A DNA stretch of 6,407 nucleotides from positions 1 to 6,407 of the forward strand of contig CABSMZ010000110.1 in the NCBI GenBank assembly GCA_902478875.1, in the 5' to 3' direction. The DNA comes from an uncultured Collinsella sp. (GTDB taxonomy: Bacteria > Actinomycetota > Coriobacteriia > Coriobacteriales > Coriobacteriaceae). Below are positions 1-5,766 of the stretch, in pieces (within the stretch, counting starts at the first letter, position 1; each line of letters opens with the position of its first letter). The notes below the pieces were generated by a model that saw only the letters and a list, made by a program, of their open reading frames with translations, was not told the DNA's origin and searched no databases. Both the position numbers and the translations under genes were made by a program.

Positions 1-2
1 GG

Positions 3-121
3 GACTGCCTGCGCCGGGGGCTGTCGCCCGAGCAGATGGCGGCGCGCAACGGCGGGCCGGTGGACCTGTCGCCCTCGACCATCTACCGCTGGGTCTCGGC
101 GGGCTACGACGGCATGACTAA
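3..121 (+). pseudogene. IS30-family transposase fragment, open at the left window edge
   Basis: The frame starting at base 3 reads through the segments LRRGLSPEQMAAR and LSPSTIYRWVSAGYDGMTN. These match the helix-turn-helix/linker region of IS30-family transposases, where 'SPEQIA' followed by 'STIYRW' is characteristic. About 40 residues are visible. The resemblance stops abruptly after GMTN, where family members would continue towards the catalytic DDE domain. The frame then runs into sequence that reads as an IS110 C-terminus in another frame. The piece therefore has no catalytic residues in this window and cannot be active as it stands; its upstream part lies outside the window. It is distinct from the second IS30-type remnant at about 2337-3395. 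Family assignment is from motif recognition, not a search. Confidence 0.75.
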
Positions 122-469
122 CACAGGATGCGCGGGGACGAGAGAACGCTCGCCTACATGGCGAAGCGCAAGTCCGACGGCAAGACAAAGCGAGAGATCA
201 TGCGCTGCCTTAAGAGGTTCACAGCCAGGGAGGTTTACCCAACGTTGCGGCGCCCCATGAGGTTGAAGTACGCCCGGGGCTCGATACTGGCGGACATGCG
301 AAAATCGCTCGGATTGACCCAAAAGCAGGTTGCCCGAGAGCTTAACGTGCCGAATGTAAGGCTCAGCGAAATAGAAAGAGAAGTATGCCCCCACGAGGAA
401 ATCAGACGCGAATACGACCGCTACTTGAATGCTAAAATGTCGTCCGATAAAGGACTTGACAGCCTATAG
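122..469 (+). pseudogene. C-terminal remnant of an IS110-family transposase with helix-turn-helix tail
   Basis: An open frame bounded upstream by TAA at 119-121 reads HRMRGDERTLAYM and GKTKREIMRCLKRFTAREVY. This is the end of the Transposase_20 (IS116/IS110/IS902) domain, where 'RT.AY...R...GK...EI.RCLKR..ARE.Y' is conserved. It continues into a Xre-like helix-turn-helix (SLGLTQKQVARELNVP, then SEIERE) and an EYDRYL ending. Actinobacterial IS110 members commonly carry such a tail (pattern '..ISRIERG...YR.WL'), so I read the HTH as part of the transposase and not as a separate regulator. The whole N-terminal RuvC-like half is missing. The ATG at 128 falls inside the conserved domain and is not a genuine start. 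The left junction with the IS30 fragment is at 119-122. Confidence 0.8.
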
Positions 470-475
470 CAGCGT

Positions 476-522
476 CATTCGGCACGCGATTCGTTAACCC
501 TGGGGCTTAAAGCTGCCGAATG
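476..522. repeat. 9-bp inverted repeat downstream of the IS110 remnant
   Basis: CATTCGGCA at 476-484 is the exact reverse complement of TGCCGAATG at 514-522, enclosing 29 bases. Inside is a second, imperfect symmetry (TTAACCC, then GGGCTTAA, about 494-510). The structure begins just after the stop codon at 467-469 and is followed by a weakly T-rich stretch (523-534). It could be a terminator-like hairpin, the right end of the IS110 element, or part of its structured noncoding RNA. None of these can be decided from sequence alone. The rest of the gap up to base 613 is AT-richer and shows no gene or clear promoter. Confidence 0.5.
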
Positions 523-613
523 TCTACTTCTTTAGTGCTCCATTTACCTCCCCGTTCAATAATCTTCACTTGAAGCCTGACGGTGGCCCAATCATTGGAT
601 AACATATTCTTAA

Positions 614-1102
614 ATGACAGTTAATCGTCAATCGAAGAGGTCAAAGCGGGGACGGAAAGTGTCGAAGACAAGCAGAAAGCCAATCTCAGCATATGTCGAG
701 CGAAGACTCTGGGCGGAGTCTGCCGGCAAATGCATGAATCCAGATTGTCGGGCCGATCTATTCATCAGCAATGGAGACATTGCTGAACGAGCCCATATCG
801 TCCCATATTGCAAAAGCGCAGAGAACACGTTCGACAACCTTATTCTCATCTGTCCAAACTGCCATACGAATTTCGACAAAAACTCCGCTTTCACGGCAGA
901 TGAAGTGAGGAAATGGAAGTCGATTCGTCACGCAGAAATTGATCGCGTTTTCGGAAAGACGTTCAGTTCCTTCGACGACCTGCGCAAAGAGGCCGCACCT
1001 CTGCTCGCCCGAAACAAGTCGATATATGAGAATTACTACATGAAGGACAAGCGAAGACTGTGGGATGTTTTTGAAAAGGAAATAATCGTCAACAACCGAT
1101 AA
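614..1102 (+). CDS. HNH endonuclease, N-terminal part of a gene split by an in-frame TAA
   Basis: The 162-residue product holds a classic zinc-supported HNH nuclease domain at about residues 25-90. CMNPDC (C40, C45) and CPNCH (C80, C83) give four zinc cysteines. AERAHIV supplies the first catalytic His (H61), DNLILIC the central Asn (N75), and CHTNFDK the final His (H84). Such domains cut DNA with one metal ion. The N-terminus is strongly basic (NRQSKRSKRGRK). No Shine-Dalgarno precedes ATG 614. An alternative GTG at 659, with GGGGA six bases before it, would give a start at VSKTSRKPISAY, typical of the family. The frame ends at TAA 1100-1102, but the same frame stays open and protein-like to 1810, so the two segments probably formed one protein of about 397 residues. 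Base composition is near 50% GC, lower than the IS remnants around it, suggesting transfer. The HNH fold is secure; the biological role is not. Confidence 0.85.
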   Translation: MTVNRQSKRSKRGRKVSKTSRKPISAYVERRLWAESAGKCMNPDCRADLFISNGDIAERAHIVPYCKSAENTFDNLILICPNCHTNFDKNSAFTADEVRKWKSIRHAEIDRVFGKTFSSFDDLRKEAAPLLARNKSIYENYYMKDKRRLWDVFEKEIIVNNR

Positions 1103-1126
1103 CTTTGCACGCTGTTCGAATCGAAC

Positions 1127-1810
1127 TTGTGCCTGTTCCAGAACCACAAGGACAATTCCTTCTCCAACCAGGCCGCTGTCCGCGATTTTATCGACCATGC
1201 TAAGGAGTTCGAAGCCACCAGAGATAATACGGAAAGACAAAGGTCTATTCTTTTCCCCGAGGTCATCAACTCCATCTTCGGAATCCAGCCCATAGAAGGT
1301 GACCTGCTCCCCTCTGCAGAATCCCTAGAGCTGCTAATCAAAAAGCTTGACGAACAGGGGCGATTTATAGATGTTTCTCTAGATGCAGAACATCCATTGT
1401 TGCAAATAATAGAAAACGGGAAAGAGGCGGTAGTTTATCTTGACGATACGCCGCGTATCCGACAGATGTACTATGACGCCCGCTGCTTCAGACGTGCCGA
1501 GATGAGGCTAGACAGCTTGATTTTTGCCCTAAAGTACTTCCGCCTGTGCGGAAAGAAAGCAACTCGCAAGTCGAAGACAAACCTTAGAGAATATATAGCG
1601 AAAGGAAAATGCTTCTTATTCGTATACGAATACTGTCTGAGCTATGCAGAGTTGGCCCGTTTAGCACCGGCAGAACATACCGTTGTCGTCAACTTGCATA
1701 GATGGAACGGTAAGCAATGCATCTCCGAAGAAGCCCAGGTGTTTGCGGGGCAAATTAACGTGAAGCTCCTCGATATGGATAGCTTCTTCCCATTCGTTCG
1801 CAAACTATGA
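1127..1810 (+). CDS. Unrecognised C-terminal domain following the HNH part in the same frame
   Basis: The open stretch runs from codon 1103 to the stop at 1808-1810, in the same frame as the HNH segment. The given start is TTG 1127. There is no ribosome site, and the next in-frame ATG lies deep inside (before YYDARC), so independent translation looks unlikely. The residues just after the stop (LCTLFESNLCLFQ) continue naturally from FEKEIIVNN before it. This supports one ancestral gene with a nonsense codon. I do not recognise the domain. Visible features are the helical FIDHAKEFEATRD, RSILFPEVINSIFG, EMRLDSLIFALKYFRL, and an end block FVYEYCLSYAELARL then VVVNLHRWNGKQCISEEAQ, which looks like a conserved signature. 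No membrane segment or SAVED domain is apparent, so it does not look like the CBASS HNH effector Cap5. It overlaps the nucleotidyltransferase start by four bases. Confidence 0.6.
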   Translation: MCLFQNHKDNSFSNQAAVRDFIDHAKEFEATRDNTERQRSILFPEVINSIFGIQPIEGDLLPSAESLELLIKKLDEQGRFIDVSLDAEHPLLQIIENGKEAVVYLDDTPRIRQMYYDARCFRRAEMRLDSLIFALKYFRLCGKKATRKSKTNLREYIAKGKCFLFVYEYCLSYAELARLAPAEHTVVVNLHRWNGKQCISEEAQVFAGQINVKLLDMDSFFPFVRKL

Positions 1811-2109
1811 ACTATTTGAGACTCATAGATATTCTCGACAGCAACCTAGAACTGTTCTCTCAGTTTGATCATGTCTATCTGTTCGGATCTGCGCTGAGTG
1901 GTTCAGAGCTCAGTGCAGACAGTGATATTGATTTGCTGCTACTGTACTCGAAATATTCCGATCAACTTGTCTCCGGATGCGAACAGATATCCCAAAAGTT
2001 AGGTAACGAGACCGGTAGAGTAGTCGACTTAACGGTCCTCGGCATCGATGAAGAGCGACATGTCGGATTCTTGGATAGAATCTCGCCTCATTATAGAAAG
2101 ATAAAATGA
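1807..2109 (+). CDS. Minimal nucleotidyltransferase (MNT-type, Pol beta superfamily)
   Basis: The 100-residue protein has the core motif of minimal nucleotidyltransferases: VYLFGSALSG (G27, S28) followed by DSDIDLLLLY, giving metal-binding aspartates D40 and D42. RVVDLTVL supplies a likely third acidic residue, D74. The length is normal for the MNT family, so it appears complete. Members transfer a nucleotide to a protein or other acceptor; in HEPN/MNT modules the MNT partner AMPylates and silences a HEPN toxin. Its ATG overlaps the preceding stop (ATGA at 1807-1810) with no separate ribosome site, so translation is probably coupled and the two products likely work together. The protein is too small, and lacks the extra helical domain, to be a CD-NTase that makes cyclic nucleotides. 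Fold assignment is firm. The idea that it modifies or neutralises the HNH protein is inference. Confidence 0.85.
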   Translation: MNYLRLIDILDSNLELFSQFDHVYLFGSALSGSELSADSDIDLLLLYSKYSDQLVSGCEQISQKLGNETGRVVDLTVLGIDEERHVGFLDRISPHYRKIK

Positions 2110-2308
2110 CCATTTGGTAGAACACCTGGCATAGCCTGTCGTACAGAATGCTTTCTGCGTGGATTCCGGCAGAAGAGAAGAAGGCGTCAACGGTCGCGCC
2201 TGCATGTTCGGCACACGGCGTATCGCACTCTGGCGGGACCCCGGCTCTGGGCGCCAATCCCGCATCGACAAGATGAGGTACCCTGAATTCATAATGAAGC
2301 TTGCGAAC
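2110..2308 (-). pseudogene. Possible degraded N-terminus of a second IS30-family copy
   Basis: No intact gene is visible between the nucleotidyltransferase stop and the inverted repeat. On the - strand, about 40 bases inside the repeat tip at 2334, an ATG (2292) begins a frame with IS30-like fragments spread over several frames: GYLILSMRD and SRQSAI in one, AEHAG followed by ESILYDR in another. These resemble the N-terminal HTH of IS30 transposases (a 'YLTL..R' start, then 'IA..LGR..STVSRE'), with indels. Position and orientation are as expected for the left end of an IS30 copy placed head-to-tail with the remnant on the right. The similarity is weak and could be chance. Confidence 0.25.
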
Positions 2309-2362
2309 TGTCAGTGGTAGCGTGAAACTGAACAAGTGTTCAGTTTCACGCTACCACTGACA
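2309..2362. repeat. Perfect 26-bp inverted repeat with 2-bp centre; abutted IS30-type ends
   Basis: The arm 2309-2334 is the exact reverse complement of 2337-2362, with AG (2335-2336) between them. Symmetry ends at the next outer pair (C2308 and C2363). The right arm lies just beyond, and overlaps, the 3' end of the degraded IS30-family transposase on the - strand, where a terminal inverted repeat is expected. The left arm has its tip facing the same centre. IS30-family elements form (IS)2 joints with IRL and IRR abutted about 2 bp apart, which is this geometry. A bidirectional hairpin terminator is the main alternative, though no T-tract follows either arm. Confidence 0.8.
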
Positions 2363-3395
2363 CCCGGCGGCCCAAGAGCCTTCGCCCCGCTCGTAGGCCT
2401 GGTACCACCCCGTCGGGGATGACCCCTTATCGGGCGAGACGGCGAGCTCGCTGTCGAGGGACAGCCCGAAGCGATCATCCGATGCCGCACAGCAACAGGT
2501 CTCCGAGGAGCTCGAATGGACACCTGCCAGCGAGTCCAGCAAGCGGGCAAGAGTTTACGTGGCTGCAGCATACTACAACGTCGTAGGGGCTCAGAGCACC
2601 GCCACTACGGCTTTTGGGCAGAATGCGCCTGAGCTGCTCGTGGTTGCGCTCACATGCCGACTACTGGTTGGATCTCATCGCGTCGCAGCTGAACACGCGG
2701 CAGCGCCGAGCTCCGCTTTCGAGACACCAGCGCTCCAGGCCCTTCCAATCATCGAACTCGACTCCTCAATCGACTAGCAGGATGCCGAAGATAGCCTCGA
2801 AGGCAGCAACAGAGCCTATGAGACTCTCTATATGGTCGAGGCAGGCAACGATGGCTGCCGGAGCTGGCATGACGCTTGCGCAAATAGATTTGGAACGCCC
2901 GGGCCACGATGTGTGCGCTCAGGATGTCGTAGGTGTTGCGCTCGTAGCCCTCAACGGAGTCACATTGGACCACGCGCGACCTGTCGGCAAGCGAGAGCGC
3001 CTCGAATTCGGCGTAGGTACGGCCAGTGCGGTCAACCCCGTCGCGCCCAGCACCTTCGACATCCCTGCGCTTACGCTTCCTCATACGGTCCTTTCGCGGG
3101 AGAAGCAGGTAAGGCGCGCCTGTCCCTCTCCTGATAGGAGCAGGCACTGCGCACGCACACAGGAAGCTCGTCAGCATGTGTGGCCCATATGGTCTCGTAA
3201 CTCTGCCCCCGCCTAAACAAAGGGACCACAATCGCGACCATGGCGGCGAGCTCGTCAGCGGTGAGACATAACCCTTCACGGGCCGCGGACAGGCGGGTGC
3301 GATAGGCAGCGTCGTAGCGACACTTGGGATAACCGCACCCACTCCTGTTCCGACAGCCGAGATGACAGGCGTAGGGCCATACCTCTGTGACGGGA
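2337..3395 (-). pseudogene. Degraded IS30-family transposase with DDE domain
   Basis: Pieces of one transposase follow each other on the - strand across frames. From about 3390 comes a cysteine-containing segment (PYACHLGCRNRSGCG) with AAREGLCLTADELAAMV and GQSYETIWATHADELPV, typical of IS30 members with a zinc-like insert. A frameshift near 3135 leads to PYLLLPRKDRMRKRKR, DRTGRTYAEF and VVQCDSVEGY (first catalytic Asp at about 2961). A second shift near 2865 leads to AAIVACLDHIESLIGSVAAF, then GILLVD, an internal TGA (2766-2768) and GVEFDDWKGLERW (second Asp region). A further stop at 2661-2663 precedes ACERNHEQLRRILPK (catalytic Glu) and CCSHVNSCPLAGL. The last stretch, down to about 2360, is in mixed frames and runs into the inverted repeat. 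The N-terminal HTH is missing, cut off at about 3390-3400 by the ISL3 remnant. At least two frameshifts and two stops make it inactive. Confidence 0.85.
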
Positions 3396-3399
3396 CAAA

Positions 3400-3797
3400 C
3401 TGCGATAGAGCGTACGCGCGCGCAGCGTCTCGAAGGAGTGGCCACGCCCCATCATGTTAGTCTCGTTGATGAGGCGGTTCGCGCATTCCGTGTAACCGTT
3501 CGAGATGCGGCTCGGACAATCCCGGTAGTTAAATATGAACTCGCGGTGGTTCTCCACGGCCTTCGCAAGCCCCCGGAAGGGATCGTAGGCCTTGTCATCG
3601 GGGATGGATGCCTTCCACGCATCGAATGCATCCTCGGCATCCTCCCGCGAGAGCGGGTGCTCGTCGTAGATGTCGAAGAAGTCCTCTTTGAGGTCGTATG
3701 CGGTCATGAGGCTCGAGCAGCCCGCCTCCGATCGAAGCTGGCACAATGCCGATGCCTCGTAGGGGCCGAGGTCCCGGGCGCGCTTCCTCAAGGCGTA
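3400..3797 (-). pseudogene. C-terminal remnant of an ISL3-family transposase
   Basis: One open - strand frame of about 130 residues carries the end of the DDE_Tnp_ISL3 domain. It includes LMTAYDLKEDFFDIYDEHP, AFDAWKASIP, an FIFNYRDCPSRISNGYTE segment, and NRLINETNMMGRGHSFE then LRARTLYR. The 'SNG..E..NRLIK...R...G..F..LR.R' pattern contains the last catalytic Glu (here in SNGYTECANRLI). The upstream two-thirds of the transposase, with the first two catalytic aspartates, is absent. Family resemblance begins right at the junction with the IS3 fragment (about 3797-3802) and fades after TLYR near 3402, where the IS30 remnant begins. The frame itself is undamaged but cannot make an active enzyme. 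Confidence 0.8.
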
Positions 3798-3801
3798 AGC
3801 C

Positions 3802-4094
3802 AGCGACCGCGGCGGCCACTACCGGTGGCAGGGCCGGATCGGCTATGCGCCGCCCAGGACCTCGCGCGCTCGATGTCGAGAAAGGGGTGTTCACCCGACA
3901 ATTCAAGGACGGAGGGCTTCGGCAGGCTGAAGGTGGAGCTCTTCTACGGAAGGGGCTGGGACGATGTTGGCATGGGGGAATTCATGAAGATGCTGTACGC
4001 CTATCTGGTCTGGTATCGCGACAAGCGCTGCAAGAGCGACCTGGGCTATATGAGCCCGATGCAGTACCGAAGAAGCCTAGGTCTTGTAGCGTAG
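3802..4094 (+). pseudogene. C-terminal remnant of an IS3-family transposase (OrfB)
   Basis: SDRGGHYRWQGRIGY (from 3802, the 'HSDRG..Y' block holding the second catalytic Asp) is followed after a one-base shift near 3845 by ARSMSRKGCSPDNSRTEGF. Next come GRLKVELFYGR, EFMKMLYAYLVWYRDKRCKS and LGYMSPMQYRRSLGLVA, ending at TAG 4092-4094. This is the standard end of rve-domain IS3-family OrfB proteins, with catalytic Glu in 'AEGFFGRLK'. Here one Phe is missing (EGFGRLK), an in-frame loss next to that Glu. The first catalytic Asp and OrfA are absent. The bases after the stop (about 4095-4128) are probably the element's right end with its terminal repeat, but no left partner is present to prove it. 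Confidence 0.85.
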
Positions 4095-4152
4095 GAACAC
4101 GGTCCAGGATTTCCACCGCGCTCCCAATTGACCGATTTCCCATGAACGGTAA

Positions 4153-4254
4153 CAGGAGGCAGAGGCCGACGCGCTGACCTACCTGGACTTCCCCTACGAG
4201 CGCCACGCGAGGCTGCGCACCGACAACGTTCAGTAGCGCGTCAACCTTGAGCCA
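4153..4254 (+). pseudogene. Short IS256-family (Mutator-type) transposase scrap
   Basis: The frame beginning at 4153 reads EAEADALTYLDFPYERHARL, then RTDNVQ, a TAG at 4234-4236, and RVNLE. This matches the conserved late segment of IS256-family transposases, roughly 'AE..L.YLDFP..H..RLRTNNVQER.N.E.KRR'. Only about 33 codons remain, and the stop replaces the Glu of NVQER. The fragment starts after a TAA (4150-4152) and similarity fades at about 4251. There, on the other strand, the neighbouring hypothetical gene ends inside it, so the two probably met through insertion or recombination. Confidence 0.7.
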
Positions 4255-4591
4255 TAGCACAGGCCCTTGAGAGGTTCACGAGCTCCCCCGCGATGCGGCA
4301 GATCCTCGGCTGCCCCTCAAAGAGAACGCAGAAGATACGGTCGAGGTCGACCGCGTCGACCAAACCGTAGTGACAGTCCGCATGCAGCGTACAGGCCCTT
4401 TCGCGCGGGTCGCCATCCGAGCCCTCGTCCGGTTTATGATGGCGCACCTCGACCCAGAGGCCCTCCGACACGTCGTCGAACTTGAAATCGAGCTCTACCT
4501 GAACGCTTTCACCGAATACGTCGCCCAGAGCGAACTCCGGCACCTTCGTCACAAGCCCGTCCATCCACTCAATCTCGATCATCGCGCGCAC
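4241..4591 (-). CDS. Hypothetical protein, probably C-terminally altered
   Basis: I do not recognise this protein of about 116 residues. The start GTG at 4591 is chosen because GGAGGAGGT lies about six bases before it; an ATG three codons downstream (4582) is the alternative. The sequence is acidic and soluble-looking, with IEIEWMDGLVTKVPEFALG, VELDFKFDD and LWVEVRHHKP, a Cys/His-containing stretch (CTLHADCHYG), and DLDRIFCVLFEGQPRICRIA. No signal peptide or membrane segment is evident. Its last few codons (AMAQG and stop) lie on the complement of the IS256 scrap, so the original C-terminus has probably been replaced. It runs in the same direction as the broken hypothetical gene at 4815-5766, about 220 bases downstream of it. 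That intervening DNA (4637-4814) shows no convincing gene. Confidence 0.6.
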   Translation of the reverse strand: MRAMIEIEWMDGLVTKVPEFALGDVFGESVQVELDFKFDDVSEGLWVEVRHHKPDEGSDGDPRERACTLHADCHYGLVDAVDLDRIFCVLFEGQPRICRIAGELVNLSRACAMAQG

Positions 4592-4613
4592 GTCGCAACC
4601 TCCTCCGGTAGGA

Positions 4614-4634
4614 GGCCGGCACCTTAAGCCGGCC
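4614..4634 (-). promoter_or_regulatory. Leader hairpin before the 4591 gene
   Basis: GGCCGGC (4614-4620) and GCCGGCC (4628-4634) form a perfect 7-bp stem with a 7-base loop, in the leader of the - strand gene starting at 4591. Right after it, CCTCC and GGAGG (4611-4615 and 4602-4606 on the + strand) can form a second small stem touching the purine-rich ribosome site. It may be a terminator for upstream transcription, without a clear T-tract, or a structure affecting translation. The pairing is directly visible; any function is inferred. Confidence 0.4.
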
Positions 4635-4814
4635 ATTATCCATACGGACAGAATGCGACAGCAGGGTGAAGCTCATTCGCACATCAGGGCGACGACCCCT
4701 CGCCTACCCCATGCATCGGAACCCCATGTTTCCGCAATCTGATCCGTCGGGCGATTCCCTGCTGGGACAACACGAAACTGGTCATCCTACGCATTAGACC
4801 AAGCGAAACCCGTT

Positions 4815-5766
4815 TTATCCCGAGAAGCCCTCCCCTAGATACCCATTAGCGATAAGGAACGCCGACAGGGACTCCACAGCGTCTTCGTCGCAAATCCGAC
4901 AACGCCCCTCCCTATCGCACATGGAATCCAAGCCAGCTTCGGGGTCGCCGCAGAACTCATCCAGAGGGGTTATCCGAACGATCGACGACGGGGCACCCCG
5001 CCGCCGGCAGGCAGGGAGGCGATAACCTCGCGGGCACCCCGCACGCAGACCCCGAGCGCCTGGTAAACCAGATTATTGAATACGGACTCCTTCAAACCGC
5101 CGCCCTGCAAAAACCCATCCCATCGTCCGGCTGGAGTCGACACAGATCGAGCTCCTTCAAAGTCGCGGTGAACTCGACAACATATGGGCGCGCGGCGTCC
5201 TTCCATCTCCAAACCGCCTCGTTCCCATGCCCGACGACCTCTTCCAGAGCCCATATGGCCTCGGGATACCGCGAAAGCGTGGAGTACTCCCGGATGCACG
5301 ACTTGTGGATGAAGGAGTTCACGAGGGAGTCTTCCGCCAGAATGTACAGAAGTCCATCTATCGGCTCCGAGGACTCCCGTCCGAGGAAGGCATCATCGAC
5401 CAGGTCCAGGCTGAGCCTTCTCCCGTCGACAGACACGGTTCGGCTCGCCTTGTCGAAATGAACCCCGCAGCCCTCGAAAAGACGCGTAAGCGCACTAGGA
5501 CGCGAGAGCACGTCCCCGATTCCGAGAATCCCGCTCTCGCGAATGGACGCGCAGCCATCCGTGTTGGCCGTGACGTGCCTGAGGTGCAGCAGCAGGTCGT
5601 CGGGGGCGAGGGACTCCCCCAGCCTCTCCCGGACATCGGCGTACGTCCCAACCTCGTCGCTGCGAAAACGCAGCTGCATATCTCCGAACTCGCACCCATC
5701 GATGCGCAGGGCGTCGAACAAGAACCTCTTCACCCCGTCAATGGTAAAGATGCCGAAATCGATCAC
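4815..5766 (-). pseudogene. Hypothetical protein gene broken by two single-base homopolymer losses
   Basis: Translation starts at GTG 5766 with GGGAT five bases upstream (IDFGIFTIDGVKRFLFDALR). The first frame ends at 5092 after about 224 residues, but coding continues. Adding one T to the T5 run (about 5108-5112 on the + strand, seen as A5) joins DDGMGF to LQGGGLKESVFNNLVYQALG. Adding one G to the G4 run near 4992-4997 joins SLPAGGG to APSSIVRITPLDEF. This leads on to AGLDSMCDREGRCRICDED and LSAFLIANGYLGEGFSG, with a stop at 4815-4817. The restored product is about 317 residues, soluble-looking, with a cysteine pair (CRIC) near its end. I recognise no family. It begins inside the end of the pglX remnant and follows in the same direction, so it could be a former BREX-island passenger. 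Its own N-terminus may have been reshaped at that junction. The losses may be real mutations or assembly errors. Confidence 0.6.

Noticed and set aside
122..469. A free-standing Xre-family regulator (HTH seen in the 128-469 frame)
   Set aside because: The frame begins inside the conserved IS110 C-terminal domain, and actinobacterial IS110 transposases carry this kind of HTH tail, so it is more simply a transposase remnant.
614..2109. A CBASS operon (HNH-SAVED effector with CD-NTase)
   Set aside because: The nucleotidyltransferase has only 100 residues and the MNT core, and the HNH protein's C-terminal part shows no SAVED features that I can recognise.
2614..3216. Long + strand open frames at 2559-2777, 2614-3216 and 2832-3134
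   Set aside because: They lie opposite the degraded IS30 transposase. Their low-complexity, Arg/Ser/Pro-rich translations match no family, so they are shadows of high-GC DNA.
3387..3800. A + strand open frame from 3387 leading into the IS3 remnant
   Set aside because: Only the part after about 3802 resembles IS3 OrfB. The upstream part is antisense to the ISL3 remnant, so the full-length frame is fortuitous.
4370..4627. + strand frames at 4267-4485 and 4370-4627
   Set aside because: They are antisense to the - strand gene that has a strong ribosome site and GTG start at 4591, and have no supporting start signal themselves.
4684..4794. A 36-residue - strand frame between the two hypothetical genes
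   Set aside because: Very short, with no clear ribosome site and no recognisable features. The gap is best left as noncoding.
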